A DNA stretch of 64,000 nucleotides from contig CAVTRO010000004.1 of NCBI GenBank assembly GCA_963737145.1, positions 434,001 to 498,000 of the forward strand, written 5' to 3'. The position numbers and the translations under genes are program-made. The notes under the pieces are model-generated. The model saw nothing but the letters and a program-made list of their open reading frames with translations. It had not been told where the DNA came from and ran no database searches. Below, piece by piece: positions 52,452-60,861 of the stretch (positions within the stretch are counted from its first letter, which is position 1; each line of letters opens with the position of its first letter). Origin of the DNA: AP-15 sp963737145. Its GTDB lineage: Bacteria > Pseudomonadota > Alphaproteobacteria > ATCC43930 > CGMCC-115725.

Positions 52452-53242
52452 TGTGCACGATTTGCGGCTGCTCCGGAACAGCGGAGGCAATGGTGATCGA
52501 AGCGGGCCACTCTCACGACCATCAGCATCACGACCACGGCCACCATGATCACGATCCCCACCACCACGACCATGGCGCGATCGTGACGCTGGAGCAGCAG
52601 ATCCTCGCCAAGAACCACCTGCTGGCCGAGCGCAATCGCGGCTGGTTCGCCGGCCGCGGCATCCTTGCCCTGAACCTGATGAGCTCGCCGGGTGCCGGCA
52701 AGACGACTTTGCTCGAGCGCACGATCCGCGACCTAGGCAGCGCGCTCGAGATCGGTGTCATCGAAGGCGATCAGGCGACCGAAACCGACGCCGCCCGCAT
52801 CCGCGCCGCCGGAAGCAATGCGGTTCAGATCAATACCGGGACCGGATGCCACCTCGACGCCGACATGCTGCGGCGCGGTCTCGGGGCGCTGAAACCACCG
52901 CCTGAATCGGTGGTAATGATCGAGAATGTCGGCAATCTCGTCTGCCCGGCGCTGTTCGATCTCGGCGAGCGCGCCAAAATCGTCATGCTCTCGGTCACCG
53001 AAGGCGACGACAAGCCGCTGAAATACCCGCATATGTTCCGGGCCGCCGATGTCGTGATCATTACAAAATCGGACTTGCTGCCCCATGTCGATTTCAGCAT
53101 TGACCGCTGTCTCGGCCACGTGCGGGCGGTCAACCGGTCGATCAGGAGCTTCCTCCTTTCCGCCATCACGGGGGAGGGGGTCGGGGCTTGGTACGATTGG
53201 CTGAGCGCCGAGCGATCCGCCGCTGTCGAGGCATCGATATAG
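52451..53242 (+). CDS. hypB: Nickel-insertion GTPase HypB with a His-rich metal-binding segment
   Basis: A 263-residue GTPase that loads nickel into the hydrogenase large subunit. The N-terminus MCTICGCSG is the high-affinity nickel motif. Residues 20-42 are a histidine/aspartate-rich stretch with about 12 His, suited to nickel storage. The GTPase core has the P-loop SSPGAGKTTLLE, the metal-site Cys/His (NTGTGCHLDADM), and TKSDLL. It is the last gene of the hydrogenase run; no clear terminator hairpin follows in the 105-bp gap. Confidence 0.96.
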   Translation: MCTICGCSGTAEAMVIEAGHSHDHQHHDHGHHDHDPHHHDHGAIVTLEQQILAKNHLLAERNRGWFAGRGILALNLMSSPGAGKTTLLERTIRDLGSALEIGVIEGDQATETDAARIRAAGSNAVQINTGTGCHLDADMLRRGLGALKPPPESVVMIENVGNLVCPALFDLGERAKIVMLSVTEGDDKPLKYPHMFRAADVVIITKSDLLPHVDFSIDRCLGHVRAVNRSIRSFLLSAITGEGVGAWYDWLSAERSAAVEASI

Positions 53243-53347
53243 CCGACTTCCGCACCTTTCCGGCCCGGGCGCCAAACCCTATCGTGATCGTCCGCGGTTT
53301 CGCCTAATCTGCCGATCTTCGATCGAACAATAGGGAGGGCGCAACCG

Positions 53348-53656
53348 ATGTCGTATGTGTATGTCGTGCAGATGGACATTCCGCAGCACCTCGAGGCCGA
53401 GTTCAATCGCATTTACGACGAGGACCATGTTCCGACCATTCTCAAAGTCCCCGGCGTCCGGTCCTGCGCACGCTATCGGCTCGAACATTCGACGGTGCCG
53501 AGCATGCCGCGCTACTTGGCGATCTACGAGACCGACTCGGCCGAAGTGATCAACAGCCCGGCTTGGCAGGAAGCCTCCGATCTCGGCGAGTGGAAGCCCA
53601 AGATCCGGCCGCACACGACAAACCGCCAGCACAGCGTCTTCCGGCGGATCGCCTGA
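53348..53656 (+). CDS. Dimeric alpha/beta-barrel protein, copy 1
   Basis: A 102-residue protein (YVYVVQMDIPQHLEAEFNRIYDEDHVPTILKVPGVRSCARYRL) with the ferredoxin-like fold of EthD/antibiotic-monooxygenase-type dimeric barrels. A single HxP/His in EDHVP could serve substrate binding. Function is unknown. GGAGGG precedes the start. A close paralogue follows 2 bp downstream. Confidence 0.72.
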   Translation: MSYVYVVQMDIPQHLEAEFNRIYDEDHVPTILKVPGVRSCARYRLEHSTVPSMPRYLAIYETDSAEVINSPAWQEASDLGEWKPKIRPHTTNRQHSVFRRIA

Positions 53657-53658
53657 CC

Positions 53659-53967
53659 ATGGCCGATATTTTTGTCGTGCAGCTCGATATTCCGGCGGAG
53701 CATGAGGCCGAGTTCAACCGCGTCTACGACACCGAGCATTTCCCGATGCTGTCGAAGGTGCCGGGGGTGCGCTCGGCGGGGCGCTATCGGCTCGAGCACT
53801 CGACGGTGCCGGGCATGCAGCGCTACCTGACGATATACGAGCTCGACTCGCCCGACGTGCTGAAGAGCGCGGAATGGGAGAGGGCCGGCAGCTACGGCGA
53901 TTGGGCGACCAAGATCCGGCCGCTCTTGACCAGCCGCCACCACAGCGTCTTCGAACGCATCGCCTGA
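53659..53967 (+). CDS. Dimeric alpha/beta-barrel protein, copy 2
   Basis: A 102-residue paralogue of the preceding protein; both share the frame-long pattern DIPxxxEAEFNRxYDxxHxPxxxKVPGVRS, then YRLEHSTVPxMxRYL and a C-terminal HSVF-RIA. Around half of residues are identical by eye and there are no gaps. ATG at 53659 lies two bases after the previous stop, so a tandem duplication within one transcript is clear. The pair may form a heterodimer. Substrate unknown. Confidence 0.72.
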   Translation: MADIFVVQLDIPAEHEAEFNRVYDTEHFPMLSKVPGVRSAGRYRLEHSTVPGMQRYLTIYELDSPDVLKSAEWERAGSYGDWATKIRPLLTSRHHSVFERIA

Positions 53968-54009
53968 GAGCAAGTGAAGAAATCGCGCTTGAAATGCCAT
54001 CAGCTAATC

Positions 54010-54145
54010 TTCCCTCGCTTTCCCGGCGAAAGCCGGGACCCATTCCTCCACCACGCGGAACTTTTTTAGAATCGCAACGCCTTGCCAGTGGGGATGGGCT
54101 CGTCCCGCGGAACGATAGGCCCCGGCTTTCGCCGGGGAAGCGTGT
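54010..54145. repeat. Inverted intergenic repeat pair (CCCGGCGAAAGCCGGG class)
   Basis: Hairpin CCCGGC-GAAA-GCCGGG at 54022-54037 and hairpin CCCCGGC-TTTC-GCCGGGG at 54120-54137 lie in opposite orientation about 80 bp apart, with CCATTCC/GGGATGGG-like sequence inside. This is another common proteobacterial palindromic element. It fills the gap between the barrel gene and the ABM gene and could slow RNA decay or end transcription. Confidence 0.8.
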
Positions 54146-54191
54146 AACTCGCGATGGATGTTTGTTTCACACGCTCTGAGAAGGGAAGGAC

Positions 54192-54500
54192 ATGATCCAC
54201 GTTGTCGCCATCATCACCGCCAAATCCGGCATGCGCGACGCGATCCTGAAGGAATTCCACGCCAACATGCCCACTGTTCACGCCGAGAAAGGCTGCATCG
54301 AATACAGCCCCGCGGTCGACGCCGAGGGCATCGGCAGCTTTCAGGCGAAATTCGGCCCCGACGCCTTTGTCGTGATCGAGAAGTGGGAGAGCCCCGACGC
54401 GCTGAAGGCGCACGCCGCGTCGCCGCACATGGCCGCCTACGCCGCCAAGACCCGCGACATGATCGCCAGCCGCACAATCCACGTGCTGCAGCCGGGGTAA
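54192..54500 (+). CDS. Antibiotic-biosynthesis-monooxygenase (ABM) domain protein
   Basis: A 102-residue YgiN-like ABM-fold protein: VVAIITAKSGMRDAILKEF, GCIEYSPAVD, FVVIEKWESPDALKAHAASPHM. Members are small cofactor-free quinol or polyketide monooxygenases, or uncharacterised dimers. ATG 54192 follows AAGGGAAGGAC. It is the third small dimeric-barrel protein in a row, though only the first two are close paralogues. Confidence 0.85.
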   Translation: MIHVVAIITAKSGMRDAILKEFHANMPTVHAEKGCIEYSPAVDAEGIGSFQAKFGPDAFVVIEKWESPDALKAHAASPHMAAYAAKTRDMIASRTIHVLQPG

Positions 54501-54517
54501 GGCGCCGGCACTGTCCG

Positions 54518-55468
54518 TCACGCCCACCCGCAAGGGCAAGAAGCTTCGAGTTCGCTGCCGAGGTAACGGGCGAGCTCGGCCATAGCGGAGCGGCCGGCGC
54601 GGGCCTCGGCTTCGGGATTGTAGTTGGTGTTCGTGTTGACATCATAGGTATAGGCGGCGGAGTCGGCGTCGGTGATGAACTCGATGCCGGCGACGTCGAT
54701 CGCATTGGCGGCGAGGAAGGCCTGGTAGCGCTGCTTCAGAGCCGGATCGATGTTGTCGATGATCGCGAACTTGGCGCGGACCCCGTTGCCGGTGGGGCAG
54801 AAAGCGTCACCGACAGTACAGGCGTCGGCCGGACACAGCTCGAAGCCCTCACTGGTGTCCACCTCGACCGCATACATGAACTTGCCGCCGATAAACTCGG
54901 CGCGGGTAATCAGCGGGACCGGGGCGCGGACGTATTGCTGCAGCATATGCAATCCGTCGACCGGCGGCTCGTAATCCGGGCTGTCAAGGTAGTCGGCGAG
55001 GGCGCCAGGCGAGTGAAACAGCCGCACGCCGAGGCCTTTGCCGCCGCGGTTCGGCTTCACAATGAATGGGCCGCCGCCGAAGCGCTGGCGGGCCGCTTCG
55101 ACGAGCAACTCCTTGCCGGCAACGACTACGGTATCCGGAGTCCGCACGCCGGCGGCTTCGAGGGCGGCGTATTGCCGCGCCTTGCTGATCTCCAGGTCGA
55201 GCGCGCGGCTGCCGTTGACGACGCGGCGGCCATGCCGTTCGAGCCGGGCCAACACGGCGGCGGTGAGTTCGGCGGCGTAGCGATGGTCGCGCGTGTGCGA
55301 GGAGGCGCTCATGCGGTTGTAGAAGACGCCCTCGGGCGGCGGCCGCGACAGGTCGAAGACGCCGCGGTCGAGGAACCAGTCGCGCCAGGGAAGTCGCTGC
55401 CGGTCCAAGGCCGCCGCGAGTGGTTCGAGCCAGGCGGCGTTCTCGTGGATCACATGGATGTGCGTCAT
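54518..55468 (-). CDS. RimK-like ATP-grasp ligase of unknown substrate
   Basis: A 316-residue ATP-grasp enzyme. After an N-terminal alpha/beta domain it shows FIVKPNRGGKGLGVRLF (ATP-binding Lys and glycine-rich loop, about residue 140-157), MLQQYVRAP, and the metal-binding end IEFITDADSAAYTYDVNTNTNYN. Such enzymes link a carboxylate to an amine or thiol using ATP, often adding amino acids to peptides. The cysteines at the very C-terminus (SCPCG) are unusual. No obvious peptide substrate gene lies beside it, so the substrate is unknown. Confidence 0.75.
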   Translation of the reverse strand: MTHIHVIHENAAWLEPLAAALDRQRLPWRDWFLDRGVFDLSRPPPEGVFYNRMSASSHTRDHRYAAELTAAVLARLERHGRRVVNGSRALDLEISKARQYAALEAAGVRTPDTVVVAGKELLVEAARQRFGGGPFIVKPNRGGKGLGVRLFHSPGALADYLDSPDYEPPVDGLHMLQQYVRAPVPLITRAEFIGGKFMYAVEVDTSEGFELCPADACTVGDAFCPTGNGVRAKFAIIDNIDPALKQRYQAFLAANAIDVAGIEFITDADSAAYTYDVNTNTNYNPEAEARAGRSAMAELARYLGSELEASCPCGWA

Positions 55469-55607
55469 CGGCTCCTCCTCGCGGCCGATCAGAGATAATT
55501 ACATCTCAGGATAAGTCAAACAGGCGAGAAATACATGTTCATTAAGTGTAATAGCTTCGCGTTCCGAGTTTCCTTATAGTTGCCGATGAAACGTTCGAGA
55601 GGGGCCT

Positions 55608-56362
55608 ATGGCGCGGGTCGAGGGAAAGGTCGCGCTCGTCACGGGTGCTGGTGGCGGGATCGGCGGGGCGGGCGCGCTCGGTCTCGGGCGCGAAGGCGCG
55701 GCGGTGGTCTGCGCCGATATCGATGCCGCCACAGCCGAGGCGGCGGCCGTCAAATCCGCACCGCCGGCGGCCGCGCTGCGGCGCTCGGCCTCGACGTGCG
55801 CGACCGCTCGGCGGTCGACGGCGCGGTTGCGGCGGCGGTCCGCGAATTCGGCAGGCTCAACGTGCTGGTCGACTGCGTCGGCGTCAGCCAGACCGGCACG
55901 TTTCTCGACCTCGATCCTGCCACCTGGGACCGCATCATTGCGGTCAATTTGACCGGGATGTTTCATTTGGGGCAGGCCGCGGCCCGGCAGATGGTGCGGC
56001 AGGGTGATGGCGGAAGCATCATCAATGTCACCTCGCAGCTCGCCGAGGTCGCCCGCCCGGAGCGCGCGGCCTATGTCGCCTCCAAAGGCGGCGGCCGGTC
56101 GCTCACCCATGCGATGGCGCTCGAACTGGCGCCGCACGGCATCCGCGTCAATGCGATAGCCCCCGGCCCGACTTTGACCGGCCTGACCCGAGCCAGCTAC
56201 GCCGACCCCGAACGGCGCCGCGCCACGATCGCGCAGATCCCGCTCGGCCGTTTGGGAGAGCCCGAAGACATCGTCGGGGCTATCCTCTTTCTCGCCTCCG
56301 ACGAGGCTCGCTGGGTGACCGGCAGCACGGTTACCGTCGATGGCGGCTATCTGGTGGTTTGA
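55608..56362 (+). CDS. SDR-family oxidoreductase with one apparent frameshift
   Basis: A short-chain dehydrogenase of about 250 residues. The cofactor loop TGAGGGIGGAG starts at residue 12 from ATG 55608; the remainder (LGLDVRDRSAVDGAV, FGRLNVLVDCVGVSQTG, YVASKGGGRSLTHAMALELAPHGIRVNAIAPG, VDGGYLVV) is in another frame after about 55765. One missing base in the GCC/GCG-rich stretch explains it. In the first turn one residue is unusual (GGAG for GIG). Catalytic Tyr-x-x-x-Lys is intact. It ends 13 bp before the next dehydrogenase gene. Confidence 0.75.
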
Positions 56363-56375
56363 GGAGAGTATCGCG

Positions 56376-57278
56376 ATGAAGATCGGATTCATCGGGACCG
56401 GAACGATGGGACAGCCGATGCTGGCCAACCTCGTCAAGAAGGGCTTCGAGGTCGTCGCCTTCGCTGTCGTGCCGGGCGCGCTCGACACTGCGGTAAGGCT
56501 GGGCGCGGCGCGGGCAGGGTCGGCGGGTGAAGCGGCGGCGAATTGCGAGCTCGCGATTACGATGCTGCCGTCCTCGGCCAATGTCGAGGCCGCCTATTTC
56601 GGCGAGGGCGGAATCATCGAGAGCGCCCCCGCCGGGCGGCTCTGCGTCGACATGTCGACGATCGATCCCGGCACCTCGCAGCGCGTGGCGGCGCGCATCA
56701 ACGAACGTGGCCTCAGGTTCCTCGACGCGCCGGTTTCGGGCGGGGTGGGCGGCGCCACGGCGGGCACATTGGCGATCATGGTCGGCGGCGATGCCGGCGA
56801 TCTCGAAGAGGCGCGGCCGGCGCTCGCCGCGATGGGCGGCAACATCATCCATGTCGGCGCGGTCGGGTCCGGCGAAGTCGCCAAGCTGTGCAACAATCTG
56901 ATCTCGGGCTCGGCGCTCGTCGCGGTCGCCGAGGCGTTCCGCATCGGCGAGGCGTTCGGCGTCGATCCGCAGATCCTGACCAATGTGATCGCCAAATCCT
57001 CGGGCGCCACCTGGGTCATGGAGCACATGCATCCGGTCCCCGGCATCGTCGAGGGCGCCGCCTCGAGCCGGCAATACGCCCCGGGCTTCATGACCGACCT
57101 GATGGCGAAAGATCTCGGTCTCGCCATCAACGCCGCGCGCGAGAAGCGGGTGCCGGTCGCCGTCGCGCCAGCCGCCCATCAGCTCTACCGGCTCGCGTCG
57201 TCGCACGGACTCGGCCAAGAGGATTTCTCCGCGGTCTACAAATTCCTGAAGCCATCGAACGACGACGCCCCGGTTTAG
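56376..57278 (+). CDS. 3-Hydroxyisobutyrate dehydrogenase-family oxidoreductase
   Basis: A 300-residue beta-hydroxyacid dehydrogenase. The NAD(P)-binding GFIGTGTMGQPMLANL opens the protein, then DMSTIDPG, FLDAPVSGGVGGA (substrate loop near residue 125) and GEVAKLCNNLISG with the catalytic Lys near 171. It oxidises a 3-hydroxyacid or semialdehyde such as 3-hydroxyisobutyrate or tartronate semialdehyde. ATG at 56376 is preceded by GAGGAGAG. It sits in tandem with the SDR gene and could act on its product. Confidence 0.9.
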   Translation: MKIGFIGTGTMGQPMLANLVKKGFEVVAFAVVPGALDTAVRLGAARAGSAGEAAANCELAITMLPSSANVEAAYFGEGGIIESAPAGRLCVDMSTIDPGTSQRVAARINERGLRFLDAPVSGGVGGATAGTLAIMVGGDAGDLEEARPALAAMGGNIIHVGAVGSGEVAKLCNNLISGSALVAVAEAFRIGEAFGVDPQILTNVIAKSSGATWVMEHMHPVPGIVEGAASSRQYAPGFMTDLMAKDLGLAINAAREKRVPVAVAPAAHQLYRLASSHGLGQEDFSAVYKFLKPSNDDAPV

Positions 57279-57302
57279 ATCAGATTTCGACCAAATTGAC
57301 CC

Positions 57303-57393
57303 TGTCATTGCGAGGCGCGCATCGCGCAATGACGCAACCTCGTGCCAAAAAGTCTCGGTGGCACGAGACTGCTTCGCTGCACTCGCAATGACA
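57303..57393. repeat. Palindromic intergenic repeat (TGTCATTGCGAG class)
   Basis: Perfect 12-bp arms TGTCATTGCGAG (57303-57314) and CTCGCAATGACA (57382-57393) enclose two smaller palindromes (GCGCGCATCGCGC; CTCGGTGGCACGAGAC). It lies in the gap of about 235 bp between convergent genes, together with AT-richer sequence to 57514 that shows nothing else recognisable. Confidence 0.88.
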
Positions 57394-57514
57394 GTTGGAA
57401 TTGGTGATGCAACGCGGTGGAGCGCTCAATGCTGCGCCTTAGGGCTCCAATGTGGCTACGTCCCTGTCTTCCCCGTAGTTGCCCTTTCCAAATGAGCGGT
57501 TTCCGATAAGCGCA

Positions 57515-58747
57515 TCAGTCAGCCAGAGTGGGCTCCGCCTTGGACCGCGCGGCGAAGCGCACGGCGCGGCGGGTGAGCAATGCCAGCGGCACGCACAACA
57601 CCAGCATCAGCGCGCCGAGGATGAAAAAGCTTTCGCTCACACCGCAATGGTCGGCGATTGCGCCCATCAGCGGCGGGATCACGATCGAGGTGAGCCGCTG
57701 CCCGGTCTGGCGCAATCCGACAACCGCACCTTGCTGATGGCGGCCAACCGCCCTCGCCTGCACCGATAAGATGACTGGCTGGATGACACCTTCCAGCCAG
57801 CCGCGGATCACCTGCGACAGCAGCAGCAACACGAAGATCCCGCCCAGCACCGGGGTCATTGCGATCAGCAGGATCGACAGCACTGTGCCGCTGAGCATCG
57901 TGCGCAGCGGATCGCCCAATAACACCGCGCGCCCGGCAAAGAGCGACCCGAACCCACTGGCAATCTCGGCCGCAGCGAAGAGGACGCCGATGGTGGTGCC
58001 GACGAGCCCGATCTCCTCGAGGTAAACGACATAGACCGAGGTCTGGATGCTGTAAGTCGTATTGCGCATCGAGATGACCGCCATCGACACCGCGACGGCG
58101 GGGATCGCGACCAGCATGATCGAGTTCACGTAATCCGAGACTCGGGGCAAGGCGTCGCGGGCGCGGAACCGCGCCCGCGCGGTTCCAGCCCCGGAAATTT
58201 CGGATTCTGGTGTGCGCAACAATGCAATGGTCAATACCGCGCCCCAAGCCGCGCCAAAGAGATAGGCCGGCCAGGCTCCGCCGAAATCCCAGACGATTCC
58301 GGCGAGAATGGGCGCCGTCGTCGAGCCGAGCCGGGCAAAGAAGCTGAACTTGCCGATATAGCCGGCGTCGCCCTCGGCGTGCTGCGCGATCAAGGTTTGC
58401 GCGCCGGACCAGGCAAACGAGACCGCGGCGCCATTCACCACTTGCAACAGCAACAAGGCCCAGAACCCCGGCACAAGTGGAAAAAGCGGCGCCAGCGCCA
58501 TACCCGTCCAGACGAAAAACAAGGTGACCCGGCGCGTGCCGAACCGGTCCATCAACACGCCGATGTGGATCGACAGAAACAGAGCAAGGAGCGAGCGCGC
58601 CCCCACCAGGATGCCGATCTCGGCCGCACCGAGCCCCAGCGACAGCCCATAGAGCGGGATCAGGAAGGTGAAGAAATCGATGTAACCCATGCTGAACGGC
58701 CCGGCGACGTAGAGCGACGCGGGGGGCCTGGAGGGGGCGGGGTTCAT
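57515..58747 (-). CDS. MFS transporter
   Basis: A 410-residue permease with twelve helices. GYIDFFTFLIPLYGLSLGLGAAEIGILVGARS and LMDRFGTRR (loop between helices 2 and 3) identify the superfamily; EGVIQPVILSVQARAVGRHQQG in the second half is the matching loop. Substrate unknown. The ATG at 58747 is selected; an in-frame extension to 58837 lacks family sequence. Confidence 0.85.
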   Translation of the reverse strand: MNPAPSRPPASLYVAGPFSMGYIDFFTFLIPLYGLSLGLGAAEIGILVGARSLLALFLSIHIGVLMDRFGTRRVTLFFVWTGMALAPLFPLVPGFWALLLLQVVNGAAVSFAWSGAQTLIAQHAEGDAGYIGKFSFFARLGSTTAPILAGIVWDFGGAWPAYLFGAAWGAVLTIALLRTPESEISGAGTARARFRARDALPRVSDYVNSIMLVAIPAVAVSMAVISMRNTTYSIQTSVYVVYLEEIGLVGTTIGVLFAAAEIASGFGSLFAGRAVLLGDPLRTMLSGTVLSILLIAMTPVLGGIFVLLLLSQVIRGWLEGVIQPVILSVQARAVGRHQQGAVVGLRQTGQRLTSIVIPPLMGAIADHCGVSESFFILGALMLVLCVPLALLTRRAVRFAARSKAEPTLAD

Positions 58748-58913
58748 GCCGGTGAGGTCTCGGGAGCGGAGGCACTCATCCGGCGCAGCACACCCTGCGG
58801 TTCCCCCCGGCATACGAGGAGGCGCCCTGCAGCGCAAACTCGCCGCCGACGCCAGCGGGGGAACAGATCACCCCGGGAACCGAGCCCGTGAGGCAAAGAG
58901 CGGAAGCGAGCTG

Positions 58914-59306
58914 TCAAACCCGCTGAAATTTTTGAATAAAATCGTTCACTTCAGGCTGCGTCCAGGTGTCGCCGTGATACCAGAAATCGAGGAGCACGTC
59001 CTTGTTGCGCGATACCCAGTCGATGACCTGCGGCGACAGCTGGCGGACGACGCGGACCGGGAGACTATTGGCGACGACGGTCGGAGTGTCGGCAATCGCG
59101 ACGGAAAAGCTCGGCTGCGACCGCCTCGGCTGCAAGAAATACTTCACGCGTGGGCCCTGCCCACCCATCGCGGTCGAGATGAAGATGGTGCCGGGCACGC
59201 CGGTCTGTGCCGTCGTAAGGTTCGCCATCTCCACGACATCGTCTTGGGCCAGCTCTGCCGCCAATCGGGTGTCGGCGGGGACCTGTATCGTTTCTTTGCC
59301 AGCCAT
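58914..59306 (-). CDS. Conserved-looking protein of unknown function
   Basis: A 130-residue soluble protein. It starts MAGKETIQVPADTRLAAELAQ and has FISTAMGGQGPRVKYFL, a VANSLPVRVVRQLSP segment and an aromatic C-terminus WYHGDTWTQPEVNDFIQ. I do not recognise the family. Codon use looks like the neighbours. It is divergent from the HicB-like relic by about 80 bp, so the two could once have been related, but nothing in its sequence shows a toxin. Confidence 0.55.
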   Translation of the reverse strand: MAGKETIQVPADTRLAAELAQDDVVEMANLTTAQTGVPGTIFISTAMGGQGPRVKYFLQPRRSQPSFSVAIADTPTVVANSLPVRVVRQLSPQVIDWVSRNKDVLLDFWYHGDTWTQPEVNDFIQKFQRV

Positions 59307-59389
59307 AATTTATGCTTAGCATAGAACGGCAGCGGCTACGACACTCTCATGGCGTGTCTGGGATTCGGCCTGACAACCGAGCACAGACA

Positions 59390-59524
59390 ATGATCCCCAA
59401 ACATCATATCAACCTGTTCTGGTCGGAGCCGGACGGCGCCTGGGTTGCGGATGTGCCTGATCTGCAAATTCTGCGTCCTCGCACTCGCTCCGCGGCGGCC
59501 GACTGCCAATCACGAGCCGAATAG
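59390..59524 (+). pseudogene. Degenerate HicB-like antitoxin remnant
   Basis: The first 27 residues (IPKHHINLFWSEPDGAWVADVPDLQ) match the N-terminal strand pair of HicB-type antitoxins, including the W-(V/I)-A-D-V-P-D-L core. The sequence then turns to low-complexity RPRTRSAAADC and stops after 44 codons, whereas a HicB is at least 70 residues and ends in a DNA-binding region. No HicA partner is visible nearby, so it is a decayed or truncated antitoxin gene. Confidence 0.6.
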
Positions 59525-59575
59525 GGCCACAAATCAAGGTCCGCTTCCGCCGCTGCGGAAGCGTTCGCGTGTCAA

Positions 59576-60689
59576 TCAGTCGGCAGGTTCAAACGTGGCG
59601 GCGTAGTCGGCCTGCAACTCCGGCGCTGTGCCGGGGCGCTTTCGGGCCAGCAAGACAATGCGGCCGGCCAGGCCCGTATAGGCCGATTTCCAGTCGGCCG
59701 CCCGGCGGTGCACGGCTGCCGCAAAATCGCGAAGAGCGGCGGTGCCTGCGGCCGCTGCGCGCGCCAGGACATCGGCGACAAAGGCTGCGGCCACCGATGC
59801 CGGCACCGGCTGACTGTCCGCGGCTTCGATGGGCGGGGCGGCGTCGAGCGCCCGGCGGCTCGCCAGCGCAATGCCGGGCTCGGCCAGCACCGCCTCGCGC
59901 AGCACGCGGTTCCGGTAACGCTCGATCCCCAGAGGGAGCCTGTCGGCGGGCCGTCCGCCGCCGATCCAGGCGTCGAGATTGCCCGGGCCCCAATTGTAGG
60001 CCGCGATTGCATCTTGCCAATTGCCGTATCGCCGATACATGCGGGCGAGATAGGCACGGCCAAGCACACGGTTTTGTGTGAGGTCGAACCGGTCGCCGCC
60101 GCCGACATCGAAGGCCGCCGCCGCGCTCACTTGCATCGGTCCCTGCGGCGCGCCCGGCTCCGGGCGCCACATCCGCAGATCGGACCCGTGGCTCGAATTC
60201 GGCGCCGTCGACGGCGAACGCGACCCGGTCGAGATCGGCTGCGGAAGCCGGGCCGAACAACTCCGCTTCGGCGGTGGCCGGCAGCCCCGCGCCCCGGAGA
60301 ATACTCACCGGCCGGTCCCGCAGATTTGCAAACGTCACCACTTGCATCGTCATTGCCCCCGCCAGGCGGACCGGGCCCGGCGTCACCAAGGCGTGTTCGC
60401 TGTCGCCGCGCAAGATCCGGACGGCGCTCCTGCGCGGATCGGCAAAGCTCACAATTTCGGCTGTCTCGGCCTTCTCGGGCACAGGCTTCTGCCCGCTCTT
60501 GCCGCCGCGCACGATTTTGACCGCTCTCCATCCCGTATCCGGGAAGGTGACCAATTGCACGCTTCCGGTTTTGCTTTCGATCGCGTGCTTGAGGGTTGCC
60601 GCCGAGATGTGCGGCTTGGCCTTCGAGGCAGCCTCAGCGGTGCAGGTGACCGCGCAGGCAAATAGGATCGCCCAAACTCCGCCCCGCAT
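59576..60689 (-). CDS. Lytic transglycosylase (SLT domain), one apparent frameshift at the catalytic site
   Basis: A secreted protein of about 370 residues. A signal peptide (residues 1-20, ending AEA-AS) leads into a repetitive beta-rich domain with two copies of a (V/I)xFADxRxxxVxILRG motif, then an SLT domain (PGAPQGPMQVSAAAAFDVGGG, AYLARMYRRYGNWQDAIAAYNWGPGNLDAWI). These enzymes cleave peptidoglycan glycan chains in the periplasm. The frame breaks at about 60196-60199. Removing one T from GAATTCG gives AESSHGSDLRMWRPEPG, restoring the catalytic-Glu motif ESxxG. Confidence 0.8.
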
Positions 60690-60861
60690 CGCCCCCTCGA
60701 TCGGTGCGGGTGATCAAAATCACCCCCAAGGCGAAGCATCCTAGCCGAAACCGTTCCGGATTTGAGCGGAAATTACACGGCATGCCGGAGACCAGCGCCT
60801 TGTCATCGAATCCGGCGATCAATTAGCATCGCCGGCGAGGTCAAATCGCGAGGAGGGCGGC

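Noticed and set aside
39721..53242. Horizontal island signature around the hydrogenase cluster
   Set aside because: GC content and codon use look like the flanks and there are no mobility genes or repeats at both ends, so transfer cannot be argued from this window.
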